Below, piece by piece: positions 1 through 9,298 of a DNA stretch of 34,263 nucleotides. The stretch is from positions 1 to 34,263 of the forward strand of contig JAILCN010000216.1 of NCBI GenBank assembly GCA_024680365.1, read 5' to 3'. The DNA comes from Solobacterium sp. (lineage in GTDB: Bacteria > Bacillota_I > Bacilli_A > Erysipelotrichales > Erysipelotrichaceae). The position numbers were made by a program, and so were the translations under genes. Position 1 is the first letter of the stretch; each line of letters opens with the position of its first letter. Below the pieces are notes generated by a model that saw only the letters and a list, made by a program, of their open reading frames with translations, searched no databases and was not told the DNA's origin.

Positions 1-61
1 TCGGATCAGCGTTGAACTGATAGCGGTAGTTGATATTCAAAGGATTACAGTAATACTTCAT
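1..61 (-). CDS. N-terminus of a glycoside hydrolase-like protein, probably GH43 family (truncated by window edge)
   Basis: Minus-strand ATG at 61 overlaps the 3' end of the GH78 gene; reads MKYYCNPLNINYRYQFNADP and stays open to the edge. The N-terminus resembles Firmicutes GH43-type proteins from memory. Confidence 0.55.
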   Translation of the reverse strand, partial: MKYYCNPLNINYRYQFNADP

Positions 62-2306
62 AATGGTGTTCTCCCTTTTCTGCATTGATCTTTCTGCCAT
101 CCGGCAGAATCACTTCCGCTTCGCACGGCAGAGTGATATCAAAGATAACGTTCTGTTCTTCATATTTCCAGGAACTTGTGACAGTTCCTTCCGGTGCTTC
201 CCACTTCGCTTCCGCGTATCCCAGTGAAGGATGCGGATAAGGCTGAATGATCAGCTTCTGATTCTTTCGTTTGATGCCGCAGACACCGCTGAACAGCCAG
301 CCTGAGACAGCACCGTAGGAATAATGGTTCAGGGAATCGTGCACGGTTCCGTCTTCACGGATACCGTCCCATGTCTCCCAGATGCTTGTGGCACCCTTCT
401 TTACCGCGTACAGCCAGCCCGGGCAGTCTTCCTGCAGAAGCAGCCTGTATGCGGTATCGGTATGTCCGTGTTCGGCAAGCACAGAACAGAGATCCGGTGT
501 GGAAAGGAATCCCGTATTCAGATGGTATCCGTTTTTCACAACAAGATCATTGAGCGCGTCTGCCGCATTCTGCGCCTCATCGCCGGAAAGCAGTCCGAAG
601 GCAACAGGACGGACGTATTCACACTGTCTTTCTGATGTGATTACTCCCTTTTCCGTGCATGTATAGCGGTATGCCCGCTTTGCCTTGACGGCAATGTCGG
701 CATACTTTTCCGCGTCTTCTTTCTTTCCGAGAATCTGAGCGATTTCAGAAAGCAGTGAAGCGGAGCGGAAGAAATACGCGGTTGCCGGTTCCGGCGCGCC
801 GTGCATCATCGTGTTCTTCATGGCCTCCATGTTGGAGACATCCGGCTGACACCACTCACCGAAGTGGAAGCCTTCATCCACAAGGTATTTCTTATAAGGG
901 TTGGACATGTTGCGCAGCCTTGTCTTCTTTGCCCTTTCGGCTGTGAAGTCCAGCCACTTCCGCATCATGTCATAGTTCTCTTCCAGAATGGAAATATCGC
1001 CATAAGCCTCATAGAGCGCCCATGGAACGATCACGCAGGCATCTCCCCAGCCGGCAGACCCCTGCAGCATTTCTGAGATCCTGGAGCCGCTGTTATTTAC
1101 CGGAGCGATGTTCTGAACTAAACCGTCTTCTCTTTGTGCACAGCGGCATTCTTCCAGCCACTTGCGGTATACCGGCAGACAGTCCGCAAGATAGACAGCG
1201 GTCGGTGCAAACACCTGGGCATCGCCTGTCCAGCCTGCTCTTTCCCTGGTCGGACAGTCTGTCGGAATATCGCAGAAATTCGAGCGCATACTCCAGAGAC
1301 TGTTCAGAAAGAGTCGGTTGACGTCTTCATTTCCGCAGCGGAAGGAACCCTTCTGCGGCATTTTTGAATAAACAGCCACAGACGTGAATTCCGCATCGGA
1401 AAGATCAATCTCCGTTTCAATTTTCGCATAGCGGAAGCCGAAGATACAGAAGGATGGTCTGTATACATTCTCTCCGTCTTTGCATATGTATTCGATCTTC
1501 TGGGGAATCCCGCCGTTTTTGTTGCGGTCTCCCGGATCGAAGTTTGTCTGTGTGAAATTGCCGTTTTCATCCAGCGTCTCGCCATGGTACAGAACGATCT
1601 TCTGCCCAGCCTTCGCCTTGACACGCAGTTCTGTATATCCTGCCAGGTTCTGACTGCAGTCAATGACGGTTTCACCGTTCGGTGTATGAATGATTCTGCC
1701 TTCAAAGCGTTCCTGTTCTATGACAGGAACACTTCTCTGCGGTTCAAGATTCGCATACCCGTAATCACGGACAGTGACATTGTGCCATTCCGTGATTTCT
1801 TCTTTGCGGGCATCATATGTTTCACCCCGCTGAAGATCATTTTCACGCACTGGTCCTTCCTGGCTTGCCTGCCATGTCTCATCCGAGCAGAGAACCGGTT
1901 CATTGTTTACTTCTAGCTGTAAGAGCAGCGCGAGATCTGTGCCGTAGTAATTGCGCAGACCGTCAATGCCGACGCTGCCTCTGTACCAGCCATCCCCCAG
2001 TGTCACCGTGATTGCATTCTCTCCTTTTTTGAGGAAGGATGAGACATCATATGCCTGCACGCACAGGCGCTTATGATAATCCCCGGTGCCCGGTGCCAGA
2101 ACAAATTCCGAAGCGTTCTGTCCGTTAACGGTTACGGTATAGATGCCATGGCATGTGATATAGAGCACTGCTTCTTCCGTGTTTTCCAGTGTGAATGTTC
2201 TGTGCAGAACGGATGCCGGCTGTTTTGTGTCTTTGTCATGAGGAAGCTCGGGATCGATCCACTTTGCCTTCCATGACTGCGGCATTCTGTTTGGAATCAT
2301 CGTCAT
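45..2306 (-). CDS. Alpha-L-rhamnosidase, GH78 family
   Basis: 753-aa ORF; DIPTDCPTRERAGWTGDAQVFAPTA and TSIWETWDGIREDG are typical GH78 motifs. Confidence 0.92.
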   Translation of the reverse strand: MTMIPNRMPQSWKAKWIDPELPHDKDTKQPASVLHRTFTLENTEEAVLYITCHGIYTVTVNGQNASEFVLAPGTGDYHKRLCVQAYDVSSFLKKGENAITVTLGDGWYRGSVGIDGLRNYYGTDLALLLQLEVNNEPVLCSDETWQASQEGPVRENDLQRGETYDARKEEITEWHNVTVRDYGYANLEPQRSVPVIEQERFEGRIIHTPNGETVIDCSQNLAGYTELRVKAKAGQKIVLYHGETLDENGNFTQTNFDPGDRNKNGGIPQKIEYICKDGENVYRPSFCIFGFRYAKIETEIDLSDAEFTSVAVYSKMPQKGSFRCGNEDVNRLFLNSLWSMRSNFCDIPTDCPTRERAGWTGDAQVFAPTAVYLADCLPVYRKWLEECRCAQREDGLVQNIAPVNNSGSRISEMLQGSAGWGDACVIVPWALYEAYGDISILEENYDMMRKWLDFTAERAKKTRLRNMSNPYKKYLVDEGFHFGEWCQPDVSNMEAMKNTMMHGAPEPATAYFFRSASLLSEIAQILGKKEDAEKYADIAVKAKRAYRYTCTEKGVITSERQCEYVRPVAFGLLSGDEAQNAADALNDLVVKNGYHLNTGFLSTPDLCSVLAEHGHTDTAYRLLLQEDCPGWLYAVKKGATSIWETWDGIREDGTVHDSLNHYSYGAVSGWLFSGVCGIKRKNQKLIIQPYPHPSLGYAEAKWEAPEGTVTSSWKYEEQNVIFDITLPCEAEVILPDGRKINAEKGEHHYEVLL

Positions 2307-2309
2307 ATC

Positions 2310-3155
2310 TCAATACCTCGCGTTCAGCCATTTCGCGCTGAGTTCCATACTCCTGAGCGGATCTTTATCGATCCAGTTTTTGTGGCTTTCCAGGATCACG
2401 GCAGTGATGCCGTTTGCCTCGGCAGTCTTTCTCAGCCCGTCAAGATCCATGTTTCCGGTTCCGAGTTCCATACTGTCTGCCTTCAGAATCGGTGTCATGG
2501 CTTTTCCCTTCAGTCTTGTGCCGCGGTCTGTCACATGCCACATCTTCATTCTGGAGCCGAGCTTTTCCATCCATCCCTTCGCGTCGGCACCGCCGTCCGT
2601 GAACCAGTAGCTGTCAAACTCAAAGTTCACAAATGCGGGATTGGTTTCCTCAATCAGGATGTCATATGCGGAAACACCCGGCTTTACCTTCAGAAGTTCG
2701 GCATTGTGGTTGTGATACAGCAGACGGATGCCGTTTTCAGAAAGGATCCTGCCGGCTTCATTGAGCCTGCCCGCAAGATTTCTCACTTCTGATTCGCTGG
2801 CATAGTCAAAGCGGTACATGCCGGTGATCACAGCTGTTTCTGTATTGTAGCTTTTGATTTCCTCTACGACGGTATCCGTTTCATTTTCCAGGGATCCGAG
2901 GTCGGCATGAAAGCTGATGACCTCAAGACCGCTGTTTCTGATCAGGGTATGCCAGTCGAGCTTTCCGCCGTTTCCCGTGGGCATGCCGGCTGCCTTTGTC
3001 AGAAGCCTGACCATGAGGGATGACGGATTGACCATGAAGCGGTTCAGCTCGATGCCGTCATAGCCGGCAGAGCGGATTCTCTGCAGCGTTTCTGCTGTTC
3101 CGCTTTCATCCTTGCATGCTGTTCCGAGCATGATCTGCTGAATTCCTTTTTTCAT
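2310..3155 (-). CDS. Sugar phosphate isomerase/epimerase (xylose-isomerase-like TIM barrel)
   Basis: ORF 2310..3227; preferred start at 3155 (MKKGIQQIMLGT) after a GGAGGG ribosome-binding site; LLYHNHNAEL and FEFDSYW motifs. Confidence 0.85.
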   Translation of the reverse strand: MKKGIQQIMLGTACKDESGTAETLQRIRSAGYDGIELNRFMVNPSSLMVRLLTKAAGMPTGNGGKLDWHTLIRNSGLEVISFHADLGSLENETDTVVEEIKSYNTETAVITGMYRFDYASESEVRNLAGRLNEAGRILSENGIRLLYHNHNAELLKVKPGVSAYDILIEETNPAFVNFEFDSYWFTDGGADAKGWMEKLGSRMKMWHVTDRGTRLKGKAMTPILKADSMELGTGNMDLDGLRKTAEANGITAVILESHKNWIDKDPLRSMELSAKWLNARY

Positions 3156-3171
3156 AGTCCCTCCTTCATCG

Positions 3172-5361
3172 TTATTTTTTTCTGATTCCCTGCAGGATCC
3201 TGTTGATCTGCTGAATGCTTTCGGCATCTGTGCCGCCCTGTTTCATCAGGCTGATGAGTGTCATTCTTCCCATCATTCTCTGCAGTGCCGGATTGTCCTT
3301 GACAGCGTCTGCGACATCGCCTCTTTCAGATGCGCCTTTTGCCATCATCGCGTCCACGATCTTTCCGGCTTCCGGATTGGCGCGGATCTCACCGAGCGTG
3401 TCGTTGACAGAGAAATATGCCGGATCAATTTCTCCCGCGTCAAACCAGTTGGTGACGGAAGCTGTTCCCTTGTTGAAGACATAGCTTTCATCCGGTTCAC
3501 TGACATAGCGTACGCACATTGTGTCGGAAGCTTCGCCGGATACCGCTTTGATCATGTGTTCGCCAAGAAGCGGAACACGGAAGCGGAAGATTGTTTTTCC
3601 TGATTCTTCCGCAAAGAGAACATCATCCACATACAGCTTTACAGTATCACAGTTGGAATAGACCTTGATCTCTGTCTTTTCCTCATTTCTGTTGATATAT
3701 CTCTTGCCGCAGAGGTGCACAAACGGATCTCTGTGATTCCAGGCTGCCTTGTAGAGCCAGAACGCGTCCTTGCGCAGAGTGCGGTCAAAGGTGACAAGAC
3801 CCTTCTGGTTTTCGCCGTGCTTTCCGCCTTCGTCTCTGCCGTCTGCCGCGAAGTCGAACAGATTCCATACATGCGTTGCCCAGAGATACGGTCTCTCCTC
3901 AATCATCTTAAGCATATGTTCGTGATAGAGCGCCTGATAGTCTTCCGTGTAATCGCCCTTTTCAGGATGGCTGCTGTGGAATGCCGGATTGGCATCCGCG
4001 CCGTATTCCGAGAAGCCGATGACACGATACGGATACTTGGCATGGTATTCATCGAAGAATTCATCGTTCTGATCAAGATCTCCGAGATACCATCCGAAGT
4101 ACAGGTTGTAGCTGTTGATATCCGGGATTTCCAGGATCGGACTGTCTGTTTCCAGCATGAAGACATTCGCCATTGTCGTAAGACGTGTCGAGTCCATTCT
4201 GTGACACAGATCATTCAATGCCCTGTGGTTCTCCAGCAGTTCCTCATTGACCGCGCTTGCGGCAGTGATCTCGTTGGAAAGACCCCAGACAGCAATGGAC
4301 GGATGGTTATAGCACTGGGTAATGAGTTCCTTCATCTGGCTCAGTGTGTTCTCTCTGCCGTCATGCATGTGCATTGTGATATAGGGAATCTCAGCCCAGA
4401 CAACAAGACCGTTCTCATCGCAGAGATCATAGAATTCCTGCGCGTGCTGATAATGCGCCAAACGCAGCGTATTGGCACCGAGTTCCCTGATGATTTCCAT
4501 GTCTTTCGCATGGTCTTCATAAGAGAGCGCGTTTCCTTTGCCTTTGAGATCCTGGTGTCTTGAAACACCTCTTAACGGATAGCTTCTGCCGTTGAGGAAG
4601 AAGCCCTTCTCCGGATCGCAGGCAAACACACGGCAGCCGAATCTTGCGCAGATTTCATCGCCTGAGGCAAGTTTTGCGGAAGCCGTATACAGATACGGAT
4701 CCTCGAGACCGTCCCAGAGATGCACATTCTCAATGATGAATTCCGCTGTGTTCTCAACAGTCTTTGTCTCATTGTTTACCGTGATCTCAACGCTGTCTGC
4801 GTTATGCCATGTTTCGACAGTGACCTTCGCGCATCTGTTTTCAAGATCAACGACAGGTGTCACCTTGATGCCGGGTGTACCGTCTTTGAGCAGTTCGAAG
4901 TGTTCCGCAGGAACAGCGATCAGGCGTACTTCTCTGTACAGACCGCCGTAGAATGTGAAGTCTGCCTTCTGGGGATACACTTCCGTATTATCTTCGTTGT
5001 TTACGGAAACAGCGAGAGTGTTCTTTTCTTTCAGATGATCTGTCAGCTCACATCTGAAGAGTGAATAGCCGCCGTCATGATGGATCAGCTTCTCACCGTT
5101 CAGGTAAACGTCAGCCCGCATCGCCGCACCGGCAAATTCAATGAACAGCTTTTCCCCTGCTGTTTCTTCCTCTGTCAGCTCACGCACATACCAGCATGTG
5201 CCGCGGTGATAATCATTGCCGCCATCCTGTCCGTCGATTGCATTCCATGTGTGCGGTACTGTGACGCTTTCCCCGAGGTTCGCGTTTTCCATCGCCGCAT
5301 TCACGGACATATCCGCTTTCAGAAATTTCCAGCCGTCTTTCAGTACAGTGATCTTACGCAT
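3172..5361 (-). CDS. GH2 family beta-glycosidase (beta-galactosidase/beta-glucuronidase-like)
   Basis: Start MRKITVLKDGWKFLK overlaps the MFS stop codon; GH2 signatures NTLRLAHYQHAQEFYDLCDENGLVVWAEIP, WGLSNEIT (acid/base) and GFSEYGAD (nucleophile). Confidence 0.9.
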   Translation of the reverse strand: MRKITVLKDGWKFLKADMSVNAAMENANLGESVTVPHTWNAIDGQDGGNDYHRGTCWYVRELTEEETAGEKLFIEFAGAAMRADVYLNGEKLIHHDGGYSLFRCELTDHLKEKNTLAVSVNNEDNTEVYPQKADFTFYGGLYREVRLIAVPAEHFELLKDGTPGIKVTPVVDLENRCAKVTVETWHNADSVEITVNNETKTVENTAEFIIENVHLWDGLEDPYLYTASAKLASGDEICARFGCRVFACDPEKGFFLNGRSYPLRGVSRHQDLKGKGNALSYEDHAKDMEIIRELGANTLRLAHYQHAQEFYDLCDENGLVVWAEIPYITMHMHDGRENTLSQMKELITQCYNHPSIAVWGLSNEITAASAVNEELLENHRALNDLCHRMDSTRLTTMANVFMLETDSPILEIPDINSYNLYFGWYLGDLDQNDEFFDEYHAKYPYRVIGFSEYGADANPAFHSSHPEKGDYTEDYQALYHEHMLKMIEERPYLWATHVWNLFDFAADGRDEGGKHGENQKGLVTFDRTLRKDAFWLYKAAWNHRDPFVHLCGKRYINRNEEKTEIKVYSNCDTVKLYVDDVLFAEESGKTIFRFRVPLLGEHMIKAVSGEASDTMCVRYVSEPDESYVFNKGTASVTNWFDAGEIDPAYFSVNDTLGEIRANPEAGKIVDAMMAKGASERGDVADAVKDNPALQRMMGRMTLISLMKQGGTDAESIQQINRILQGIRKK

Positions 5362-6856
5362 TGGCATCTCCTTTGTGCAGTTCTTTTTCAATGACTTCGT
5401 GCTTCGCTTCTGCTTTCTTTTCAGCGATTCTTTCCTGAACAGCTGCCATTTCCTCTCTGCCGAGTCCGCATCTCTTCATCGCCCAGAGTGTGCACAGGAA
5501 GCCGAGGATCGCAAGACCGTAGCGCAGGAACATCGTCATGAAGAAGACTCCTCCTGTCAGCGGATCATCTGGCTGCGGCATTGTGGCTGTATAGCCGATC
5601 ATCGCAACGCATCCTGTGGCGATTGCCTGGGAGAGGGAAGAAACGATCTTGTCGACAAGGCTGTATGTACCTGTGACAACTGCCGGGATGTACTTGCCGC
5701 TGCGGTCAAGCTCGAAGTCGATGATGTCTGCCATGAAGCCTGTGTTGGCTGTTGTAACGCACATCGAGAAACCGTTGACCAGGAATGTGATGACAACGAA
5801 GGCAATCATTGTCGGTCCCATCTTTGCGATGGAATGTGTTCCGGCTGTCATATAAACGATGATGAAGAAGAGGATCATCACGACGTTCGCATAGATGGAA
5901 TTGCGTGTCCAGGTAACGATGGATTCCTTGTTTCCGTGCTGACCGGCATAGCGTGCTCCGTAGATCGCGAATACGATTGACGGCAGCATACCCACAACGT
6001 TTAACGTTGTAGCCAGGCCCATATTGCCGATGAGGATGCCGTTCAGCATCGTTCCGACGATGGAAGCGGCAGCCGCCTGCTGGGCGATCTTGTCAGAGGA
6101 AGCGGAAATGATATAGCTCTGCAGAGGCTTGTTGTTCTTCAGAACATCGATCATGTCCTTCAGCTTCAGGTGTTCCGTCTTTCCGATGCCTGCGAAGTTC
6201 TCCGGTCTGTCATATTCGGAAATACCGATGCATACAAGAACAACACCGAGCAGCGAGAGACCGACGCACAGCCATGTGACCATGTTCAGGAATGCCTGGT
6301 TGAAGCTGCCGCCGAATTTCGGCATCAGGACGGTATAGACAACGATGTTCAGAGCCATCGGTGTGAAATAGTTGAGGACTGTCTGCCAGACACCGACTGT
6401 CGGACGCTGTTTCGGATCGTTTGTCATCAGTGCCGGCAGTGTCTGTGCTGTCATGTTAATGATGGTGTAGCCGATGACATACAGCATGTAGCACGCCAGG
6501 AACACAGGGATGCCGTGTCCCTTGCTTGAGAAGAAGTTGAACATGCAGAGAAGTCCGGTGCACTGGATCAGCCAGCCGATGCACATCAGCGGACGGACCT
6601 TGCCGAACGGTGTGTTGACTCTGTCATAGAGGAATGCCAGCAGCGGGTCGGTAATTGCGTCGAAGATTCTTGTGAATGTCAGAAGTCCGCCGACCGCGAC
6701 AGTCGCGATGCCATAGCCGATGCTTGCGGAATAGCTGGCAAGACCGATCAGGAAGTAGACGGCCATGCCGTTGAAGGCATTGAAGGCGATCAGGATGATC
6801 TGCCACAGTTTCGCACGGCGGTATACCGTGCTTTCAGTCATTTTCTCATTCTCCAT
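5354..6856 (-). CDS. GPH/MFS family sugar:cation symporter
   Basis: 500 aa, about 12 hydrophobic segments; FDAITDPLLAFLYDRVNTPFGKVRPLM is a GPH-family motif. Confidence 0.88.
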   Translation of the reverse strand: MENEKMTESTVYRRAKLWQIILIAFNAFNGMAVYFLIGLASYSASIGYGIATVAVGGLLTFTRIFDAITDPLLAFLYDRVNTPFGKVRPLMCIGWLIQCTGLLCMFNFFSSKGHGIPVFLACYMLYVIGYTIINMTAQTLPALMTNDPKQRPTVGVWQTVLNYFTPMALNIVVYTVLMPKFGGSFNQAFLNMVTWLCVGLSLLGVVLVCIGISEYDRPENFAGIGKTEHLKLKDMIDVLKNNKPLQSYIISASSDKIAQQAAAASIVGTMLNGILIGNMGLATTLNVVGMLPSIVFAIYGARYAGQHGNKESIVTWTRNSIYANVVMILFFIIVYMTAGTHSIAKMGPTMIAFVVITFLVNGFSMCVTTANTGFMADIIDFELDRSGKYIPAVVTGTYSLVDKIVSSLSQAIATGCVAMIGYTATMPQPDDPLTGGVFFMTMFLRYGLAILGFLCTLWAMKRCGLGREEMAAVQERIAEKKAEAKHEVIEKELHKGDANA

Positions 6857-6905
6857 TTTCTTATCCTCACTTATGTATGCGGTTTCATTCCGCGATTACA
6901 CTTGC

Positions 6906-6934
6906 ATTCTAATGGCGGAAGAATACACGGTAAA
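6906..6934 (-). promoter_or_regulatory. Candidate promoter of the glycan catabolic operon (TTTACC-17-TAGAAT)
   Basis: Minus-strand -35 TTTACC (6929-6934), 17-nt spacer, -10 TAGAAT (6906-6911), upstream of the symporter start at 6856. Confidence 0.55.
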
Positions 6935-6941
6935 CTCAAAA

Positions 6942-7016
6942 ACTAAGGATGAAATTACAAAAATTAAGGTTATTGATCCGAATATAAATCAGTATGATAA
7001 ACTGGTTTTAAGGATA
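6942..7016. promoter_or_regulatory. Candidate AraC-type operator: three TAAGG[AT]T direct repeats
   Basis: CTAAGGATGAAAT, TTAAGGTTATTGAT and TTAAGGATAAATAC, with TAAGG starting at 6944, 6965 and 7009; the first pair is 21 bp apart. Confidence 0.5.
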
Positions 7017-7039
7017 AATACACAAAAGAGGTACAATTT

Positions 7040-8269
7040 ATGGCTGAGTTTATCACAAAAGGTGAACAGAACCTGATGATGCTGCAGGATCTGCTTCCTG
7101 AAAATGAAAAAACATATGTCATATGTCTGAACAGAGACGGAGCGTTTGTCGCTGCCAACTGTCCTGCGGACAGGCTGACGCTGTTCGGCAGGATCTTCCG
7201 CGCATTCGGCGGTTATGAACGGCTGAAGGAATACGCGGATGATACGGAAATGACCATTCCGAAACTGATCGGATCTCCGATCGGCATGCAGTGGGCACTG
7301 ACGTATGAATCGGAAAGAAGCAGAGAGCTGATCTTTGTGCTCGGTCCTGTCTTTTACTCAAAGCCTTCGGAAACGCAGATCCGCAATGTTCTGGAAGACA
7401 TGCCCGAAACACCTGCCTGGGCAGACAGTCTGTATCAGTCTCTGAAAGAGATTCCCGTCATGCCTTACGCTGTCTTTATCCGCTATGTTCTTCTGATGCA
7501 TAACACACTGACCGGTCAGCAGCTGGGACTGGAGGCAATGGAATCAGGTTATACCTTTTCCGCGGAAGCGGACCGGCAGGAAGACCGTGACCGTTCAAAG
7601 GTCTATGAAGCAGAGAAAGCGCTGCTTGCGATGGTCAGACACGGCGATATCAATTATTCCAGTGCATTCCAGCACAGCGCTGCGCTCAGCGGCGGCGTAC
7701 CCGTGCAGGGGCCGGAGCCTCTCAGACAGATGAAGACAAGCATTGCCGTCTTTACGTCTCTTGTGGTCAGAGCTGCCATGGAAGGAGGTCTCGCGCCGGA
7801 GATCGCCTATCCGCTTGGTGACTCTTATATCCAGACGGCCGAGAACTGCTCTGACTCCGGTGAGCTGAGCGCGCTGACACACGCGATGTACCATGATTTC
7901 ATCTACCGCGTTCACCGTGTCAGGGAGAATCCGGATTATTCCAATGAGATCCGGAAATGCTGCGACTATATCAGACTGAGTGTGGAACGGAAGATCAGAA
8001 CAGCGGATCTTGCCTCTCTTGCCGGCTATACGGAATACTATCTGAGTGAGAAATTCAAAAAAGAGACCGGAGTCTCTCTGAACACCTATATACGCAATGT
8101 CAAAACAGAACGGGCGAAGGTCCTCCTTGAAACGACTGATCTTTCCATCCGTGAGATTGCCTGGCGTCTTGCCTTCAATACACCGAACTACTTCATCCAG
8201 AGCTTCCGGGAAACCGTCGGAATCACACCGGCGCAATACCGGAAAACATTCCGGAAAGAAAAAGACTGA
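7040..8269 (+). CDS. AraC family transcriptional regulator
   Basis: C-terminal double HTH: TADLASLAGYTEYYLSEKFKKETGVSLNTYIRNVKTERAKVLLETTDLSIREIAWRLAFNTPNYFIQSFRETVGITPAQYRK. Confidence 0.93.
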   Translation: MAEFITKGEQNLMMLQDLLPENEKTYVICLNRDGAFVAANCPADRLTLFGRIFRAFGGYERLKEYADDTEMTIPKLIGSPIGMQWALTYESERSRELIFVLGPVFYSKPSETQIRNVLEDMPETPAWADSLYQSLKEIPVMPYAVFIRYVLLMHNTLTGQQLGLEAMESGYTFSAEADRQEDRDRSKVYEAEKALLAMVRHGDINYSSAFQHSAALSGGVPVQGPEPLRQMKTSIAVFTSLVVRAAMEGGLAPEIAYPLGDSYIQTAENCSDSGELSALTHAMYHDFIYRVHRVRENPDYSNEIRKCCDYIRLSVERKIRTADLASLAGYTEYYLSEKFKKETGVSLNTYIRNVKTERAKVLLETTDLSIREIAWRLAFNTPNYFIQSFRETVGITPAQYRKTFRKEKD

Positions 8270-8286
8270 AAAGGAGCCGCAGCTCC
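8269..8286 (-). terminator. Candidate terminator downstream of metA
   Basis: Minus strand reads GGAGC-TGCG-GCTCC-TTTT, about 50 bp past the metA stop. Confidence 0.5.
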
Positions 8287-8337
8287 CTAGGTATTTGGTT
8301 GAATCAAAATTACCCATTCGTTACAGTTCCTTTTTCT

Positions 8338-9288
8338 TTACATGTTTTCGAGGATCGGAGCGATCGGCTGGTTGCGGATCTGTTCCAGGATATACGGCGT
8401 TGTCTGATACACATAGTAGTTCAGCCAGTTAGAATACAGCAGATTCGCGCCGCTTCGCCAGCTGCAGACCGGACGCTTCGTATCATCGTCATCCGGATAA
8501 TAATTCTCCGGTACGTGGATCGGCAGTCCGGCATTCTTGTCTCTGAGATATTCCTTCTCAAGGGTATCGGCATCATACTCCGAGTGGCCGGTGATGAAGA
8601 CCTGTCTGCCGCCTTCCGTTGAGATGGCATAGATGCCGGCCTTCTCACTTTCCGCAAGGATCTTCAGTCTGCCGGTAGCGAGAACGTCTTCCTTTTTAAT
8701 GCAGGTGTGACGGGAATGCGGCACCATGAACGTATCGTCAAATCCCCGGAAAAGCATCGAGCTTCTGCGTACGACCTTGTGCGGGAAGACGCCGAACATC
8801 TTTTCATCCAGAGGATATTTGGGAATGCCGTAATGGTAATACAGGGCTGCCTGGGCACCCCAGCAGATGTGGAACGTACTGTAGATATGCGTCTTTGACC
8901 ATTCCATGATCTGACACAGCTCATCCCAGTAGTCGACCTTTTCAAACGGCATTTCCTCGACCGGAGCGCCGGTGATGATCATGCCGTCGTAATAGTTGTC
9001 TTTCACATCGTCAAATTCCTGATAGAACGCCAGCATGTGTTCCTGCGGCGTGTTTTTCGGTGTGTGCGACGAGATCCTCAGCAGATCCATTTCGACCTGC
9101 AGAGGCGTATTGCCGAGGAGTCTGGCAAGCTGGGTCTCCGTGACGATCTTGGTCGGCATCAGATTCAGAATGAGAATATGCAGCGGACGGATATCCTGCG
9201 TTGTCGCACGCTGTTCCGTCATCACGAAGATATTCTCATGTTCCAGTACTGCTCTGGCCGGAAGTGTATTTGGGATCTTGATCGGCAT
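8338..9288 (-). CDS. metA: Homoserine O-acyltransferase MetA (likely acetyl-CoA-specific)
   Basis: [47 protein letters not shown] and [19 protein letters not shown]. Confidence 0.95.
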   Translation of the reverse strand: MPIKIPNTLPARAVLEHENIFVMTEQRATTQDIRPLHILILNLMPTKIVTETQLARLLGNTPLQVEMDLLRISSHTPKNTPQEHMLAFYQEFDDVKDNYYDGMIITGAPVEEMPFEKVDYWDELCQIMEWSKTHIYSTFHICWGAQAALYYHYGIPKYPLDEKMFGVFPHKVVRRSSMLFRGFDDTFMVPHSRHTCIKKEDVLATGRLKILAESEKAGIYAISTEGGRQVFITGHSEYDADTLEKEYLRDKNAGLPIHVPENYYPDDDDTKRPVCSWRSGANLLYSNWLNYYVYQTTPYILEQIRNQPIAPILENM

Positions 9289-9298
9289 GGATCACACC

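Noticed and set aside
3156-3227. Upstream start of the TIM-barrel isomerase ORF (MPKAFSRSTGS...)
   Set aside because: Overlaps the end of the GH2 gene and lacks family similarity; the start at 3155 has a strong ribosome-binding site.
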